64,000 bases of DNA from Mariannaea sp. PMI_226 (GCA_024336345.1 JANFOG010000018.1:434001-498000); one strand, 5' to 3'; counted from the stretch's first letter, positions 36,583-50,700 are shown. Made by a program: numbers and translations. The notes: generated by a model not told the origin, from the letters alone.

Positions 36583-38546
36583 ATGGACCCCGATGACGCG
36601 CCGTACTTATGCATGTCGGATACAAGGTGCCGACTCTGTCAATTTGCCCTACAGGAGGGTGACTTGGTTTTCGCACGTCTGTTGATTCCGTCCATATGCC
36701 TTGGACAAAATCTCATCTGATGGCAGGTATCGAGTATGAGCGATTTTCTTCCGTGTTTCCGCTCCGCATGCGTGACACGATACACGACAACTTTGAATGG
36801 GTCAATTATCACACGTGTGGCGGACGTTGCATGATGGCTGGTCGTCGGGTGCCATTTTTCCACAGCAATTGTTTACGCTTCAGGCTGTACGCCATCTCAG
36901 ACGCGCTTCTAGCTGCTGGAGAGTATACTTATGAGCCTCCTGCTGACGAAGAACACCGGCGTTTTACTCGTACCCGACGTCTCCTGGCCCCAAAGCTGAA
37001 TGACGTCCTTCAGATCCGGCTTCCGCCTGAGTTATTAACCACTATAGCTGGACTGCTTGTCCGCGAATGTGCCATCATCACATCTGAACAACAGTCAATG
37101 GGGAAAAGCGCTTCTGATACTTTGATTGACCTCTCACGCGATGTATACGTAAGTTACCCGTTGTGGATGGCGTGCGTTATGCTACAAGTCTCGTCAATTC
37201 GACATCTGAAATGAGCGAGGACGAGCACCTTGTGCTAGCAAGAAAGGCGGGCCAATCAGTTCACAAGATCTGGATTACCGAAGACCATCGTGGGATTCGG
37301 TGTGTGAGATTCTGTTCTTCGGACACTGTCTTGCCAGGACCTACCCCCATAGCAAAATCATGGTGGAGATCCATCTCTGCGCCACACGGCATTGGGGAAA
37401 TCACTGTCAAAACAGACGTATGTGCCACATTCGAATATCCAATAATTGGTTAACTTGTCATTAGGGTATCAAACTCAGAGACATCCTCGTTTCTGGCGAG
37501 ACGGCATCGGAGATTACCAACAATCATGTCAGCTGGGTAAGCCCCAAACACCCAACCGAAATCATCGATCTCAGGACTCTTAGTCGCCTCAATAAACATC
37601 CCCAGCGACTCCGGATGAACTCTTTTAGCTGCAATGTCAAAGGCACAACTGGGTACACAGTGGCCACTCATGGACACTCCGTCGCCATGATTCATGCACA
37701 TGGGTGTGACGATGATACTAGGTTCTACGTGGAGATGGATACCTCCTTCCCAAGGGCTTTCCTCGCTCACATGCCACTCGACGATGGAGAATATGTAACA
37801 GAAATCTGTCGAAGATACGCGTTAGGCCCTCTGGACCGGCCCTCGGTCTGCCTGGTAGTAAGAACTCTCCCCTTGTCTGACGATAAACTCATCCAACTCA
37901 ACTATCGTAGTTCATCACGAACAAAGGCAGGAATTCCTTGTTTGGAACCAGTGGTCCACCAGACTCATGCCGAGCACTTGACCAAATCTTAGCACCCGCA
38001 CCTGATGGGTCACGAATTTATTACAGCGCATGTGACTCTGTGCTAGGGAAGTCGATCAGATACCTGGCATTCAAAGGAATTCAATCGCCTATCCAGCGAG
38101 CTTTCCCACCATCCCTTATACCAAACTCACCATTCTTCTGGACCCAATCTAACGAACCTTGGTTCGTCTCGTCCTGCAACATGGAAGGCATCGTGCATGT
38201 GACTCTTTGCAGAGACGTTTCAGTTGCCCACAAGCCAATCCTGGGCATTCTTCTAGACTATGAAAACGGTCACCGGGATTGTTTAGGACAGTTCCGTTAC
38301 GACAAGCTTCTCCAAAAGGTCCGAGTGGACCAAACTAGAAAACTATACATCGGCAGCCGAAGGACAACAAGGTCATTTTTGTATGTGGCAGATGTTCTCA
38401 CTTTCCCTCCAACTGATCGAGATGAATCATTATGGATGGAGGTTTCTTGGCATGGGACCCTAGAATGGTGGTCATCGCTCCGCCACTCTATTTTGCGTCA
38501 CACGTCAGCCAAGGGAGAATTCACAAACATGGCGGCGCCAACGTAA
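36583..38546 (+). pseudogene. fungal hypothetical-family gene with two frameshifts
   Basis: It starts at ATG 36583 with a cysteine pair motif CRLCQFALQEGDLVFA and continues in another frame with VDSVHMPW...YHTCGGRCM...VPFFHSNC, DVLQIRLPPELLTTIAGLLVREC, VVDGVRYATSL, IWITEDHRGIRCVRFCSS, ILVSGETASEI, and finally SWHGTLEWWSSLRHSILRHTS. I recall this order from a large family of uncharacterised Hypocreales proteins with a Cys-rich N-terminus and an F-box-like LPPEL segment. Introns at 37418-37464 and 37858-37910 splice in frame. But one-base frame changes are needed near 36672 and 37155, and no sensible intron explains them. Either the gene is recently dead or the assembly has two indel errors. 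Confidence 0.65.
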
Positions 38547-38695
38547 ATTAAAACATTACTCAAAGATGAGCCCAGACTCTATTGTTGTGCTACGCAGGGG
38601 GTGCTGGGTGCATTTTTATGAGAAAGTCATTGTTGTATTGGTTGTTCTTATTTGTTTTAAATAGATAAGAAAAAATAGAATGTTTATAAATTATA

Positions 38696-38895
38696 TGTAA
38701 GGGATACTGGCCAGGGTGATATCAAGACTCAAGGGTAGGTTATATTATATCATTAGACTTCAACTTGCTGAGCGGTCAGGCATTGTTCAGCAAGCTATTA
38801 TATCATTTAGGATTACCTAAAGTTTAACCGAGGCTTACCCTAGGATTCGCTGGGCGCTTGGCGAATGATTGCTAAGTAGTTAACATCTTTTTACA
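38696..38895 (-). repeat. 3' LTR of the Gypsy element
   Basis: On the plus strand it begins TGTAAGGGATACTGGCC and ends CTTTTTACA. It retains more G+C than its partner at 46040, and nearly all differences between the two are C/T or G/A changes, the mark of RIP rather than normal drift. Confidence 0.9.
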
Positions 38896-40410
38896 ATTAT
38901 CCCCCCTTTTCATAGGCCTGGTCCCTTAGGCCATTACTAACTTATTAATACTAATTCATCCTTATTAATATATGATTAATTTAGCTTAGGTTATGTATAT
39001 AATTTAGCGTTTGGTTTACGCCTTAGTCTTAGGCTATATAATTAGTATAGACTATTAAGGCTAAATTATCTTTTTGCTAACTTTATAATAGCTTCTTTAA
39101 TTTCTTATAGCTTTATAAGCTATATTTTTAAACTACCTCTTTTTTTTATTATTATATATACTTACTAATTTGTCTTTTTTTATTTTACTACTTTATTAAT
39201 TAATTATTAATATATCTATCCTTTCTTATATTATTATAATCTTTAATAAGTTTAATAATAATAATAATATTTTTTTTTTTAATAATTTAATAATATACCC
39301 CCCTATTTTTATTACTTTTTACAAAAATATAATAATTTCTCTTTAATTTATAATTATAGGAAATATATTAATATTTATATTATTTATAAAAGCTTATTGA
39401 AAAAATATAATATTATAGGTTTCTTTTTCTCTCCTTTAGCAAGCTATTATTAATCTTTTTAAATCCCCTTTAAATTATTTAAAGCTGCTTAATAATATTA
39501 GAACTTCCTATTAGATTAATATAATTATAATAATAATAATAATTGCAATAAGCTTATAGATATATTTTTATTAAGTGGTATAGGCTATTTCTACATTCTT
39601 TATATTATTAAGAGAACTGCTTCTACCTAATATATTCTTTAAGGGCTTATTAAAAATCCTATTAGTAATTTTAAATATATTATTATTTATAAATTCCAAA
39701 AGATTATCTTTATTTATAAAATCTTAGGTCTTAAGTTTGCAATTTATATATATCTTTTCAATCCTTTAATAAATCTTTATTATTAATTAATTTTATAAAA
39801 CTAGCTTATTAATTATAACCTTTATAATCTTAAATATTAATTTAAAACTATTTAGCCTCTTTATATTTATAATAATTTTATTATTTAAATACTTTATAAT
39901 AAGCTTATTGCCCTCTTTATTATTAAAAATATATCTAGCCTTTATATTAATTGCGAACTTTTTTATTTTAAGTTTAGCCTAAATCTAAATATCCTTTAAA
40001 TTATTTATAAATATCTTAATTTCCTTATGCCTTACCCCCTTATTTATTAAATAGATATAATATTTATATATTATAGAGTAGTTAATAGATCTTTAAGAAA
40101 AAATATTAAGAATATATTTTATAATATTAAATATAAATAAGCTTTTTTTATTATTAATAAGAAAGATAAAGAGTTTATTATTTTTATTATTCTTTTTGAT
40201 TATTTTTCTTTTTTTAAAAATAATAATAATAATAATATTAAATAATATTAACACTCTTCCTCTTTATTAACTAGACTTGCCAAACATTTGCTAACTGCTT
40301 TACTTCTAATTGCTAATATTTATAATGTTTTTAATATTAAGTTTATACCTTCTTTAAAGAGATATAAACCCCTTTTGAATAATTGCTAATTAATTGCCAA
40401 TATTGTAGAG

Positions 40411-40592
40411 AAAATGCCTCTTAACTTACTACCTATTAAGCCATCTATTTCCAAGCCCAAGCCCAAGCCCAAGCCTAAGCCTACTACTAAGCCTAAAACT
40501 ATTACCAAGCCCAAAGCCACTCCTAAAAAAAACAACATACTTATAGCTAAATCTACTAAGCCTGCTATTTCTATAAAGCCTTATTAAATTAC
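40411..40592 (+). repeat. un-mutated Lys-Pro coding hexamer tract inside the dead element
   Basis: Inside the AT-rich block a plus-strand frame reads KPKPKPKPKP followed by TTKPKTITKPKATPKK, built on an AAGCCC tandem hexamer at about 40451-40490. It is much richer in C than everything around it, although CA dinucleotides, the RIP target, are present. It runs opposite to the element's coding strand. It may be a later hexamer expansion or a scrap of inserted sequence. Confidence 0.5.
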
Positions 40593-43500
40593 TTATAATA
40601 TTAAGAAATAAGCTCTTACTATTAGAATAAGATTATAGATATTGATATTTTAATAGATATAATTAGTCTATGATCTTTTGCTAAGAGCTTAGTGGAAATA
40701 ATAGGTATTTTAGTTACCTCTAAGGAATATATTATATAATCCTAATAAATAAATTAAATCTTATTATCCTATTTTCTATAATTTCTTTTTTATTATTTAT
40801 AATATTGCCAGACCTTTATTACTATATTAATAAGGTATATTTTTAGTTTCTATATATTATATTTTATAGGCTATTTGGCTTATTTGATTTTATAAAACTT
40901 CTTATTTATTACCTCCTTATAAATAATTATATTCTCTATTTCCTATTTAACTTTTTTATTTTCTAATTCTAAAAGCTCTAGTGATCCTTTAGTAGGCAGT
41001 TGGCACTCTTCTAGCTATAGTTCCAATAGTATTACTAAAAATATATTATATATATATTAATATTACTCTAATAGGTATATATAATATGCTTATTGTTTGA
41101 TCTTTTTTATAATAGCTATCCTAATGAATTTAGGGGCTAGCTTTTAGTATTTAAATTGAAAATTCCTTATTAATAGGCTTATAATATCTCCTTAATAGAA
41201 CTCTTTTAGTATATATCTTTAGTTATAATATTTGGCTTATGATTCTATTGCCTTTTGTTAATATTATTAAGCTTATTCCCTAATTTATTAAAGGGTCTTA
41301 ATCCTCTTGGCTATGCTCTATATTTGGGTTTTTATATACTATAAGGTATATTTAATAGTTTAAGGGTGGTATTTATATAGGGCCTATATAGATAAAATAT
41401 TAATGGTGTTATATAAATTATTATTATATGTGAATTCTGCCTTTAGGAATTATACTGCCTATTTTCCTAGCGAACTATTAGTATATATCTAAAGATATCT
41501 TCCTAAGGTCTAGTTTATTTATTCTATTTGCCTATTGGTCTATAGGTGGTATGTAATAGATAGTTAGTAATAAATTGTTTATTTCTTTATAAGGTCTATT
41601 TAGAACTAATTAATAAATAGTTTATCTCTATTATTTATTATACTTTTAAGTATTCTAAATTTATATTTTATATATTTATAAAGTAATGAGGCTAATTATA
41701 TTATAATTAATATCTTCTTTATAGGTATAAATATTGTATATTTTGTTATTTAATATATAAGGATTAAAATAATATTATATTCTTTGCTATCTACTTAGGC
41801 ACTATTTAGCAAGCTTATAATAAAATCTATATTAATCTTTTAGAATGAGTATATTAATAATAATAGTAGTTATAGCTATTTATAGGTCTTATGCCTTAGT
41901 GAGTATATATTTTAGTATTATTTATAATAAGAAATATAGTCTTTAACCTTATTTATTATTCTATTTTAATAAAACTTCTAGCTAATTAACTCTAATAATT
42001 TAATTATTTCTATATACTTTAATCTTAGGTTATTATGGTATTAGTAAAGGATCTTTGTTTATAATGCCTATTAGTTAGATATTATTAGCCTTTTTTTAAA
42101 GAAGAGGGTATTTTACTTATTATAATAATATAGCCCTATTTTCCTAGCTATTTATTAAATCTTTATTAATTATTATTAGTAGAATTAGTCTTTGGCGTAT
42201 AGTCTTTAGACTAGCTCTTCTAGCTTGTGGGAAGATTAGGAGAAAAATGTTATTTTGCCCTTTATAAATTCTCTTATAATTGGGCGTAGGATATATTATT
42301 TTAGAATAATAACCCTAGCTTTAGGCAAATCCTTATGGCTTTATTAAATAGCTATCTTTTGCTAAATACTCTCTATTTATTAATTAGGTATACTTATTGC
42401 CTTTTTAGTATATATAGTGATTGTAGATATAGATGCTAAGCTCTATATTTAATCTAGAAACCCTATAGCTTACCATAGATCTAGGGGTGAGGAAACCTTT
42501 CCTCTAACTTAATATTAATTGGGGCCCTAAAGGCTAGCCCTTATGGTATTTATATATACTATTCCTATAGAGTGTTTTTCTAGGAGGTTGGCGATTATTT
42601 ACTATATATCTAATGACAATTTGTTAACTAACTTTAGCTTTTTAGTAAATATAGGGAGTATATCTTTATATATAATCTTCCCTTTTATATAATTAGGCTA
42701 TCTTAATAGGCTATTAGTAGGGTTTAATTTACTTACTTAATATTAAATATTAAAATTAAATAGTGCTAGCCTATAGACCTATCTAGTGAGCCTTCTATAA
42801 AGATCCTATGCTAATGCTATAATTATTCTCTTTAGGGTAATATAGTTTATTAATAGTAAGAATTTATTTACTAATCTTAGGAGGTAATAACTTTAATATT
42901 TTAAGCTCTTTATTATAGCTAATAGCTCTTGCTATCTTATGGCCTAATGTTGCTTTATCTTTATAAGCTTTTATAATTAATAGGTAATTAATTACTATTA
43001 ATTATTAATTAGCTAGGATAATATCCCTAAGATTGCTTTTACTAAGGCGTCTATTTTTATTTTAGTATAATAAGTAGGATCTTAATATTATAAAATAGTT
43101 ATTAAGTAGAAGGCTTCCTTTAGCTTGTAAAAAGCTAACTTTATCTCTTTTATTTATTAAAAATCCCCTATTTTTTGCCCTTTTTAACTCCCCTTTAGTA
43201 TTGCTATAAATAGCTTTATTATTTTTAAATATTTAGAAATAAACTTTTGGTAGAAGTTATAGAATCCTAAGAATACTTAGATATCCCAGAAGCTAGTAGG
43301 CTATAGCTATTTACTAATTACTTAGACTTAACTTGGCTTTATCAATAGTCCCTTTTATATAATAATATAGTTTAGGAACTTAATTTTTATTAATAAAATA
43401 TATATTTAGATAGCTTTATATATAGCTAGAAGGCTTAGAGTTTTTATAAAACTTCCTTTATATTTTTAATATACTATTCTTATAAGTGGGAGTATATAAT

Positions 43501-46039
43501 AATATTATTAAGATATATAATATAATATATATTTAGTAATCTAGTAAGTGCTTAGTGAATATATATTTAGAATGTTATTAGGGTATTAATTAATCTAAAA
43601 GGCATTATTATATATTTAAAGTGCTTATAGTATGTTTAAAATGCTATCTTTTATTAATTAGTGAGCTTGATTTAGATCCTATAGTAGGCATCCCTAATGT
43701 CAATCTTTAAGATCTATTAGGCACCTACTAAACAATCTAATAGGTTATCTATTAATAATAAAGGATATTAATTCTTAATTATTATAATATTAAGACCCTA
43801 ATAGTCTATATAAAACCTTAATATCTTATCTTTCTTAAGTATAAATAGTATAGGTGTCCCTACCTTATTTATAGAGGGTTTAATTTAATTATTTATTAGG
43901 TTTTTAGTAAGATAGTCTTTAAGGACCTTACCTTATTTCTTATTAATAGGGTAAATTAGGCTATATAGGGGCTTTTTTTTTTTTTAGGTTAATTAAATGC
44001 TTTATTTTTTTAAGAAGTGGAGGCTCCTTTATTACTTCCTTATTAAAAGCTTCTCTCTTTACCTCTAGCTCTAAGGGGAGATTAATGGATTCCCAAATTG
44101 TTTCTTCCCCTAAGGTAGGTATAGGCCGCTTATTTAGCAAAAGGATACTATAAATATATATAATGTAAGCCTATTTATTATTCTTTATTAATTTCTTTAT
44201 AAAATCTTTAGGTTTTATAATAAAAATAGCTTTATAATATTAAAATTATATATAGGTATTAATTATAATACCCTCTCTCCTTATTAAATCTAAAAATAAA
44301 AGTAAATTATTTGCTTTTTTAGGTTATAAAGTTTTAGTAAATAATTATTAAATCCTTTATAAAAAGCCTTAATAATTAATTAAGAAAAAGATTAGCTAAT
44401 AGGCTTTATTAATAGGCATTCTTAAATTATTAAAATCTATTAGTTTTAGGGCCTTCTAGTTTATAATTATATTTAATTTTAATTTTTTAATTAGCCTTAT
44501 GTTAATTATATTTAATTAGGTATATATATTTATATCTATTTATACTATTTATTTAGTAAGTGCTTATAATATAATTGCCTTACTTATTATAATCCCTTTT
44601 ATATTTATTATTTTAGAGGTTAATATAAAAGCCTTCTTTATAGCCTTTATGCCTATTTATTTCCTAAGGAGTCTAGCTCTTTAACCCTTAATATAATAGT
44701 TTAAATCTTTATTAGCCTTTATAAGCTTAATGCCTAATTTATTTATATTAGGGTTTCTTTATTACTTTTATAATTTACTGCCTTATAGCCTCTTTTATAA
44801 TAAATAAAATAATATAATTCCTAATTATTTAGTAATAATTTATTACTGGCTTTTATTGCTAGGGCTTAATAGGATCCCTATAAGCTTGGCCAATTGTTAG
44901 ACTATGCCTTTAAGCTATTTTCTTTGCCCCTTCCTTTACTAAAGAATGGGGACTTCTGCAGGCCTTTATGGGCATAAATTGAGCCCGGTCTCTTATGCCT
45001 AACATTTAGTAAATATTTACTATTTTAATATAAATATTATCTCTCCACTTCTTAGGCTATATTTCTAACCTAGTGGACCTTAATATTTAGATATAATAAT
45101 TCCCTCTTAAGCTTTAATCTTAGTCTAAAGAAATATTAGTATATAAGGTTAAATTATTTCTTTATTTTAGAAGATCTTAGTAATATATATATTGCGCTCT
45201 ATATATTAAAATATTCTAGTGATAATTAATTGGCGCGCTATTAGAATATTAAAAGCTTCTCTATTAATTATATATCTTATAAGTTTAAGTCTATATACTT
45301 TCTTTAAATAAACTTTAAGAAATCTATTTATAGTAGATTATATAGGCTGTTTAAATGGTTTCTCTATTGTGTTTAAAGTATGGCGCCAAACTTACTTATT
45401 ATTTACTTAATCTTCTATATATTAAAATAGTATGGTTATAGAGTATTCCCTAATTCTATAATCTTAATTTAATTATCTATTTAAATATTTATAATACTAT
45501 CTTTTAAGATTTAATAATTGTAAAATAGGGGTTTATTATAGTTTTAATATTCTAATTCTTTAGGCTTATCTTACCCTCTTTTATAATCATTAGGCATTTA
45601 TTTTAATAGTTATTATAATAATTATATTTATATTATTTATATTTATAATTATATTATTTATTATTAAACTACTATCTTAAGGATTATTTATAATATTTCT
45701 CTCTTTTGGATATTATTATCCTACTGCCAATTATTTACTAAGCCCTTATTAAATATTTAATAATATTCTTATAATAGCACTAATAATAATTAGGAGGAAT
45801 ATAATATAGTATATAATAATATTTATCTTTTACCTTATTTTATTTCTTTTATAATTAACTAGCTAATCTCTTTTAAGCTATCCTTATATATAGCTTCCTA
45901 GGGGTATAGTATTTTTACATTCTTAGCGAGCTATTAAGTAGTATTCGCTAAGCTTTTAGCCTAAGCCAATGCTTATTAGGTGACCCTTTTTATCCTGATT
46001 TTGCACTAGCTACCCAAAAGGATGTAGAAATTGAAGAAT

Positions 46040-46239
46040 TATAAGAAATATTAATTAGAATGATATTAAGACTTAAAGGTAGGTTATATTATATTATTAG
46101 ACTTCAATTTGCTAAGTGATTAGGCATTATTTAGTAAGTTATTATATTATTTAGAATTATCTAAAGTTTAATTAGGGCTTACCCTAGGATTTGTTAGGCG
46201 TTTGGCAAACGGTTACTAAGCAATTAGCATCTTCTTATA
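46040..46239 (-). repeat. 5' LTR of the Gypsy element
   Basis: A 200-base partner of the LTR at 38696 in the same orientation; it begins TATAAGAAATATTAATT and ends TCTTCTTATA. Aligned to its partner, the first 22 bases differ only by C-to-T and G-to-A changes. Confidence 0.9.
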
Positions 46240-46244
46240 TTATA

Positions 46245-47330
46245 AAATAAGAAATAATAAAATATTAAAATAATTAATAATTAGTAATGTTTTATTTTAT
46301 AAAGATTTAATAATATTATATAAAATTAAGAATTAATATTTTTATATAATATAAACTAATTTATATATAAGAGGCTTAATAATATTAAAAGTATTAATTT
46401 TTTTTAATTATTAAAAAAATAATAAAAAGTTAAATAATAATAATATAAATATTTTAAAAAATAAAAAAAGTAATTTTATTAATATAGTTTTATTAATAAT
46501 AATATAAAAACTAAATTATAATTTTAAAATATAATTTAAAAATAAAAATATCTTAAAGCTTATTTAAATTTAATATTAAATCTTTATAAAATTTAAAATA
46601 ATAATTAATATATAAATTATATTTATATTTTAAAAATAGTTTATTTAATTGTTTAACTTTTAATATAATTTAAATATTATATTTTATTTATATATTATTT
46701 AATATAATACTTTAATTTCTTTATTAATATAAATCTCTTATAACTTATTATATTTCTTAAAAACTAATTAAACTATTATATATAAAAAATTAAACTAAAA
46801 AATTAAAAAAAAATAAAGAGTAATTATTATTTTTATAATTTTATATATATACTTAAAATATCTAACTTAATTTACTATAACCCTTAACCTAATTATAACC
46901 CTTTAAATAAATAAGTTATATTACTTAATTATATTTATAATTAAAAATATAAAGAATAACCTTATTAACTTAACTTTAGTAATAAGGGAGCGAGATTATA
47001 GTAGGGTAAGTAAGTACTAGCTATCCTATAAGGACCACTCCACTCTTAATTCATTAGTTGTTATAGGAAATAATATAATATATAATCCGAATCTCGACTT
47101 AGGTTATTTCCTTTCTCACTCGAGATCCTAAGTCGCGAGTGAGTGAGGTGCGTTATAGCCAATAAGCTTTTATTAAACTATACCCTCCTTACCCCTCCGG
47201 TTCTAGACCCTTCTCCCCCAATTTTGGTCCTGGAACTGAATTTAGGACCGGATTTAAAGGATGCTTTCTTGTCAACCTCCGCTTTCAAAATTTGTGGCCG
47301 ACACTGAGTGGTATGTATCTCAAGCCAAGC
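46245..47330. other. AT-rich tail of the block, with an inverted repeat
   Basis: The AT-rich sequence continues to about 46980 and ends at 47.2 kb. At 47088-47150 CGACTTAGG is answered by CCTAAGTCG, and CTCACTCG by CGAGTGAG, so the strand can fold. No gene was seen; it may be the end of another mutated transposon. Confidence 0.5.
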
Positions 47331-47710
47331 CTACAGACTCAACCAGATTCCCTGATATTTCACTTTCTTCTGGCCGTTTAGGATATTGGCTGTGTCGCGC
47401 TGAGTATCAACCATCTCTAAGTCTCTGTAACCATTAGTGAGGCACTGGAATGCAGCTCCCTTGACTTGTTTGATTGGGTTCCTCCAATGGCCATTGCGTG
47501 GTGCTGGGTTGTAATTCGTCCGAACCCCCCCTAAGGTGGAAATTGGCATGTTACTTACTCTGATGATGTTTATGATAGCCGAAGTCCCGTTATCAATTCA
47601 AGTAGGAATGAAACTACTACCTGGCTCTCTGTGGTAAGATGTGCATCCGGTACCCCGGTGGTTGATGCGATGGAGGCTTTGTAGTCCTCTTCTGCCGGCA
47701 TACCAAGTGG
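47331..47710. other. intergenic, no gene seen
   Basis: Normal base composition returns here. A short minus-strand frame (47331-47549) has no recognisable domain and is not called. Confidence 0.4.
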
Positions 47711-50700
47711 CTATGGATCTTTTCTCGTCGTGTCCTGCTTCTGCCGCTTGAGGCCTTGCTCTTTTAGGCCGTCTTCACTGGTGCCGATCCGCCTCTTCGT
47801 GTTTTCGGACGAGGTAGATCCAATGCTGTTTGCATTTGACTGTACCATCTTAGTGGCACCATTAATATAAGCTGTCTGGGATGACGCCTGAATGTGGATA
47901 TGTAGAGCTCGATCCACTAAATGTTGATACTTATCCAGTCGCCAGGATGCCTCCTTAAAAGTGGGCATAAGCTTCTGGGTCAGTTGGCCAATGAAGAGAT
48001 GATGTGATTCACTGGTACTTTTCTCGATTGCATCTATCCCTTGGGCGAAGCGGTCAAAAAAAAGCTCAGAAGGCTGCTTTCTGTTCTCAACCATTGATCC
48101 AAGAAGAGTTGCCTCCAAGCCAGAGTTTGAAGAAGCGTTAAAAGAGTCGTCGTCGCAGTCAAAAGCGGCTCCCCCGCGCATGAAAGATCTCAGGGCCTGA
48201 AAATACATTTCTTCAACTCGTTGACTCCATTGAATCTTGAAAGTGGCAGACGCGAACAGGGTGAAGGCAGACTCAACGGTGACGGTGTCCACCCATAATG
48301 TTGCTTGAGGGTTTGCACCATAATCCAGGAAAGTCTGTATCAAGCCTTGTTTTAGGGCATCTTGAAACTTGGCAAGATTTCCGATGAGTATCTCTGAAAG
48401 GAATTTTGCCAGATCGTTGAACGGTGCATTGTGCCCATCGTCTCTTCGTTCGGGTTCGCCCCAGCTTCCAGCACACACTCGAGCTTCTGGCGACTTGCAA
48501 CCGGCCATGTCGCATCAGGAATCGTGGGGGTCCATAATGTCAGCGATATCGGCGACTGGGAAAGTATTGAGAGAAAGCTCGGTTCTGCCGGTAACTTTCG
48601 AGACAGGAATCCCATCAAAGGCAATTCTAGGGCTAGCAATCGACACAAGTTTGAGACGTACTCGTAAGCATCTGGGAACTTGTCACATTTGACCGGGTTG
48701 ATAGTCACCGCTTTGTCCCCTAGAGCAGAGTCAATTTCTTCGATGAGTGAATCTAATGTTATCTGAGGAACTTCAGGATCCGACTCGAGGTACCAAGCAT
48801 ATTTGAGTGCTGTACGCACTTCTAGGTATAGAGAGCTTTGAGGAAACTGGCTCTCTGATATGATGTCGTAGCCATCGGATAGCATGAAATTCCCATGCTC
48901 AAGGCTGGATGTTTTCAGCCAAGCTATATAGGCTTTCAGGATCGACATTCCGGCGTTGAAACCCTTTTGACTACTTCTTGAGTCCAGAAAGTCCGACATT
49001 TCGCGAGTCCGTAGAAAGTCTACAACTGTCCGATGGAGGAAATTGATTTTCCCCAGCTGTTCTTCTAGAAGCCCTCGACATCTCCCATTGAGTCGACGGG
49101 TAGTCTGTTCCTGGCGCATTTGTGCCCAATCTGAACCTTGCTCGATTGCTATAAAGTGCTTGTAGTAGTCCACATCCTCGCACTCGTCATCAAGAAAGCT
49201 GTACACCATGCAATCCAGCGGCTGCCTGGCATAAAGCGCAACCCGTAGGGGCCCTGGTCATCTTCTAATGATAGAATGATGGCATAGACTCTAGCATTTG
49301 TTTGAAGAAAGCCTCAAGTTCCGTCGGGAAGCTGAACAGCCTCCTCTCCAAGTCGGCGAAGCTATCATCGTTGGTCAGGCCCTCCCTCAGACGCTTGGTT
49401 ACGAGAAAGACCCAGAGGAACACCCCTTGGGATCTCGTCGCGATTGTTGTCGTCAACGACTTAGCCTGTTCAGTCTGCAATGCTAGACACCGCCAGCGTG
49501 GGTGCCTATGAAGCCTGTTCTGCGCGTATAATAAAATGTCGTTCCACGTCAGTTCATGGATCAAGATCCGCGATGCTTCGTCTTGGCCAAAGGCATCTTT
49601 GAACACATTCCACGGTCGGCTCGACAGACAAAGCTTGATATTTCGGTTGAGGATTGTCGTAAGATACTCGCAAAAATCGAGGTGGTCACCGGCATACTCA
49701 TCCAAGCCATCAATGAAGAAGCAGAATCTGAAGGGCACCTCGGGCTGCTCCGAGATGCGCTCTAGCGTAGCACGCAGCTCATGTTCCGTCCACCTTTCTC
49801 CCAAAGGAACTTCGCCTGACCAGCGAGAAGGACAACAATTTTGGATCAGCGGAGGACAGCATCGGAAGACATCGTAGAGGAGAGTCTGTAGTAGCCCCGT
49901 CAATGACTTCTGAATATCCGTTCCCGAACTCCAGAAATAGCAACTGGAGGTGATAGCCTGCAGCGGATGGGACCACTTCGATAGTGCTTCCGCTGTCTTC
50001 CGATGGTTGGCAACGAATTTCATGAAGGTGGATTTGCCAGATCCAGGTTTTCCAGAAACCCAAAATACTCCGCTCCCGTGCTCCAGCCATTTTATGAGCT
50101 TAGATTCAGATCCTTGCTGCCTCTTCCCTTCTGGGGCCTTTTGGCATCTCGAGGCTGTAAACACCCACCGGAATGTTTCTTGATGAGCTTCGGGTATAGA
50201 GTTGTGCCGATATTGCCTCATCTTGAAGCTCAGGGATCGGATTATGTCTAGCTCTATGCGGATCTTCGACTCTGATAGAGAGAACTGTCGCATCATCTGC
50301 CCAAGCGTGTGCATCTTGGATGTGAAAGGATCGGCACTCTGGGCAGCCGTCCTATTCTTCTCAATGCTCTGAAGTGTACTTTGCATGTCTGAAAGCTGCA
50401 GGGAGTGCTTTGCCCCCAGACGTTCACTTTCCATCCGTAACGTGGCTAACTCCCGAGAATGTTGAGTGTGGTAGATGCTACAACTTATTAGCAACTCCTC
50501 GGGTATTTCAACGAGAAAGTGAAGAAGTACTTCGATATGTGGCACATGGTTGTAACCAAAACTCCCTGTGATCGCTTGAGTCTTTCTTCCACCCTCTTAA
50601 TCTCATCCTTCTTCCAAACCGTTCTCAATGCCGTGATGAAGCTCCTACCGAACGATCCCATGCATCTCTCCGCTTTCAACTTCGAGACAGTAGTGAGAAT

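Larger units (their letters stand above)
38691..46244 (-). mobile_element. complete Gypsy-type LTR retrotransposon, inactivated by RIP-like mutation
   Basis: Two 200-base direct repeats (38696-38895 and 46040-46239) bound 7.5 kb, with the same 5-base target duplication TTATA outside each end (38691-38695, 46240-46244). The element lies on the minus strand: read that way, a purine tract (AAAAGGGGGGA) sits just before the left-hand LTR. The reverse-transcriptase core reads YLNNIIIYS at about 43515-43489, where the family has YLDD; both Asp codons became Asn by G-to-A. The interior is extremely AT-rich with stops in every frame, so no protein can be made. Order of LTR, gag side (right), pol and purine tract (left) is that of Gypsy elements. 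Confidence 0.9.

Noticed and set aside
38547..47200. AT-rich block as inserted mitochondrial DNA or a centromere core
   Set aside because: LTRs, target duplications, a purine tract and a recognisable mutated reverse transcriptase explain it as a RIP-damaged retrotransposon.
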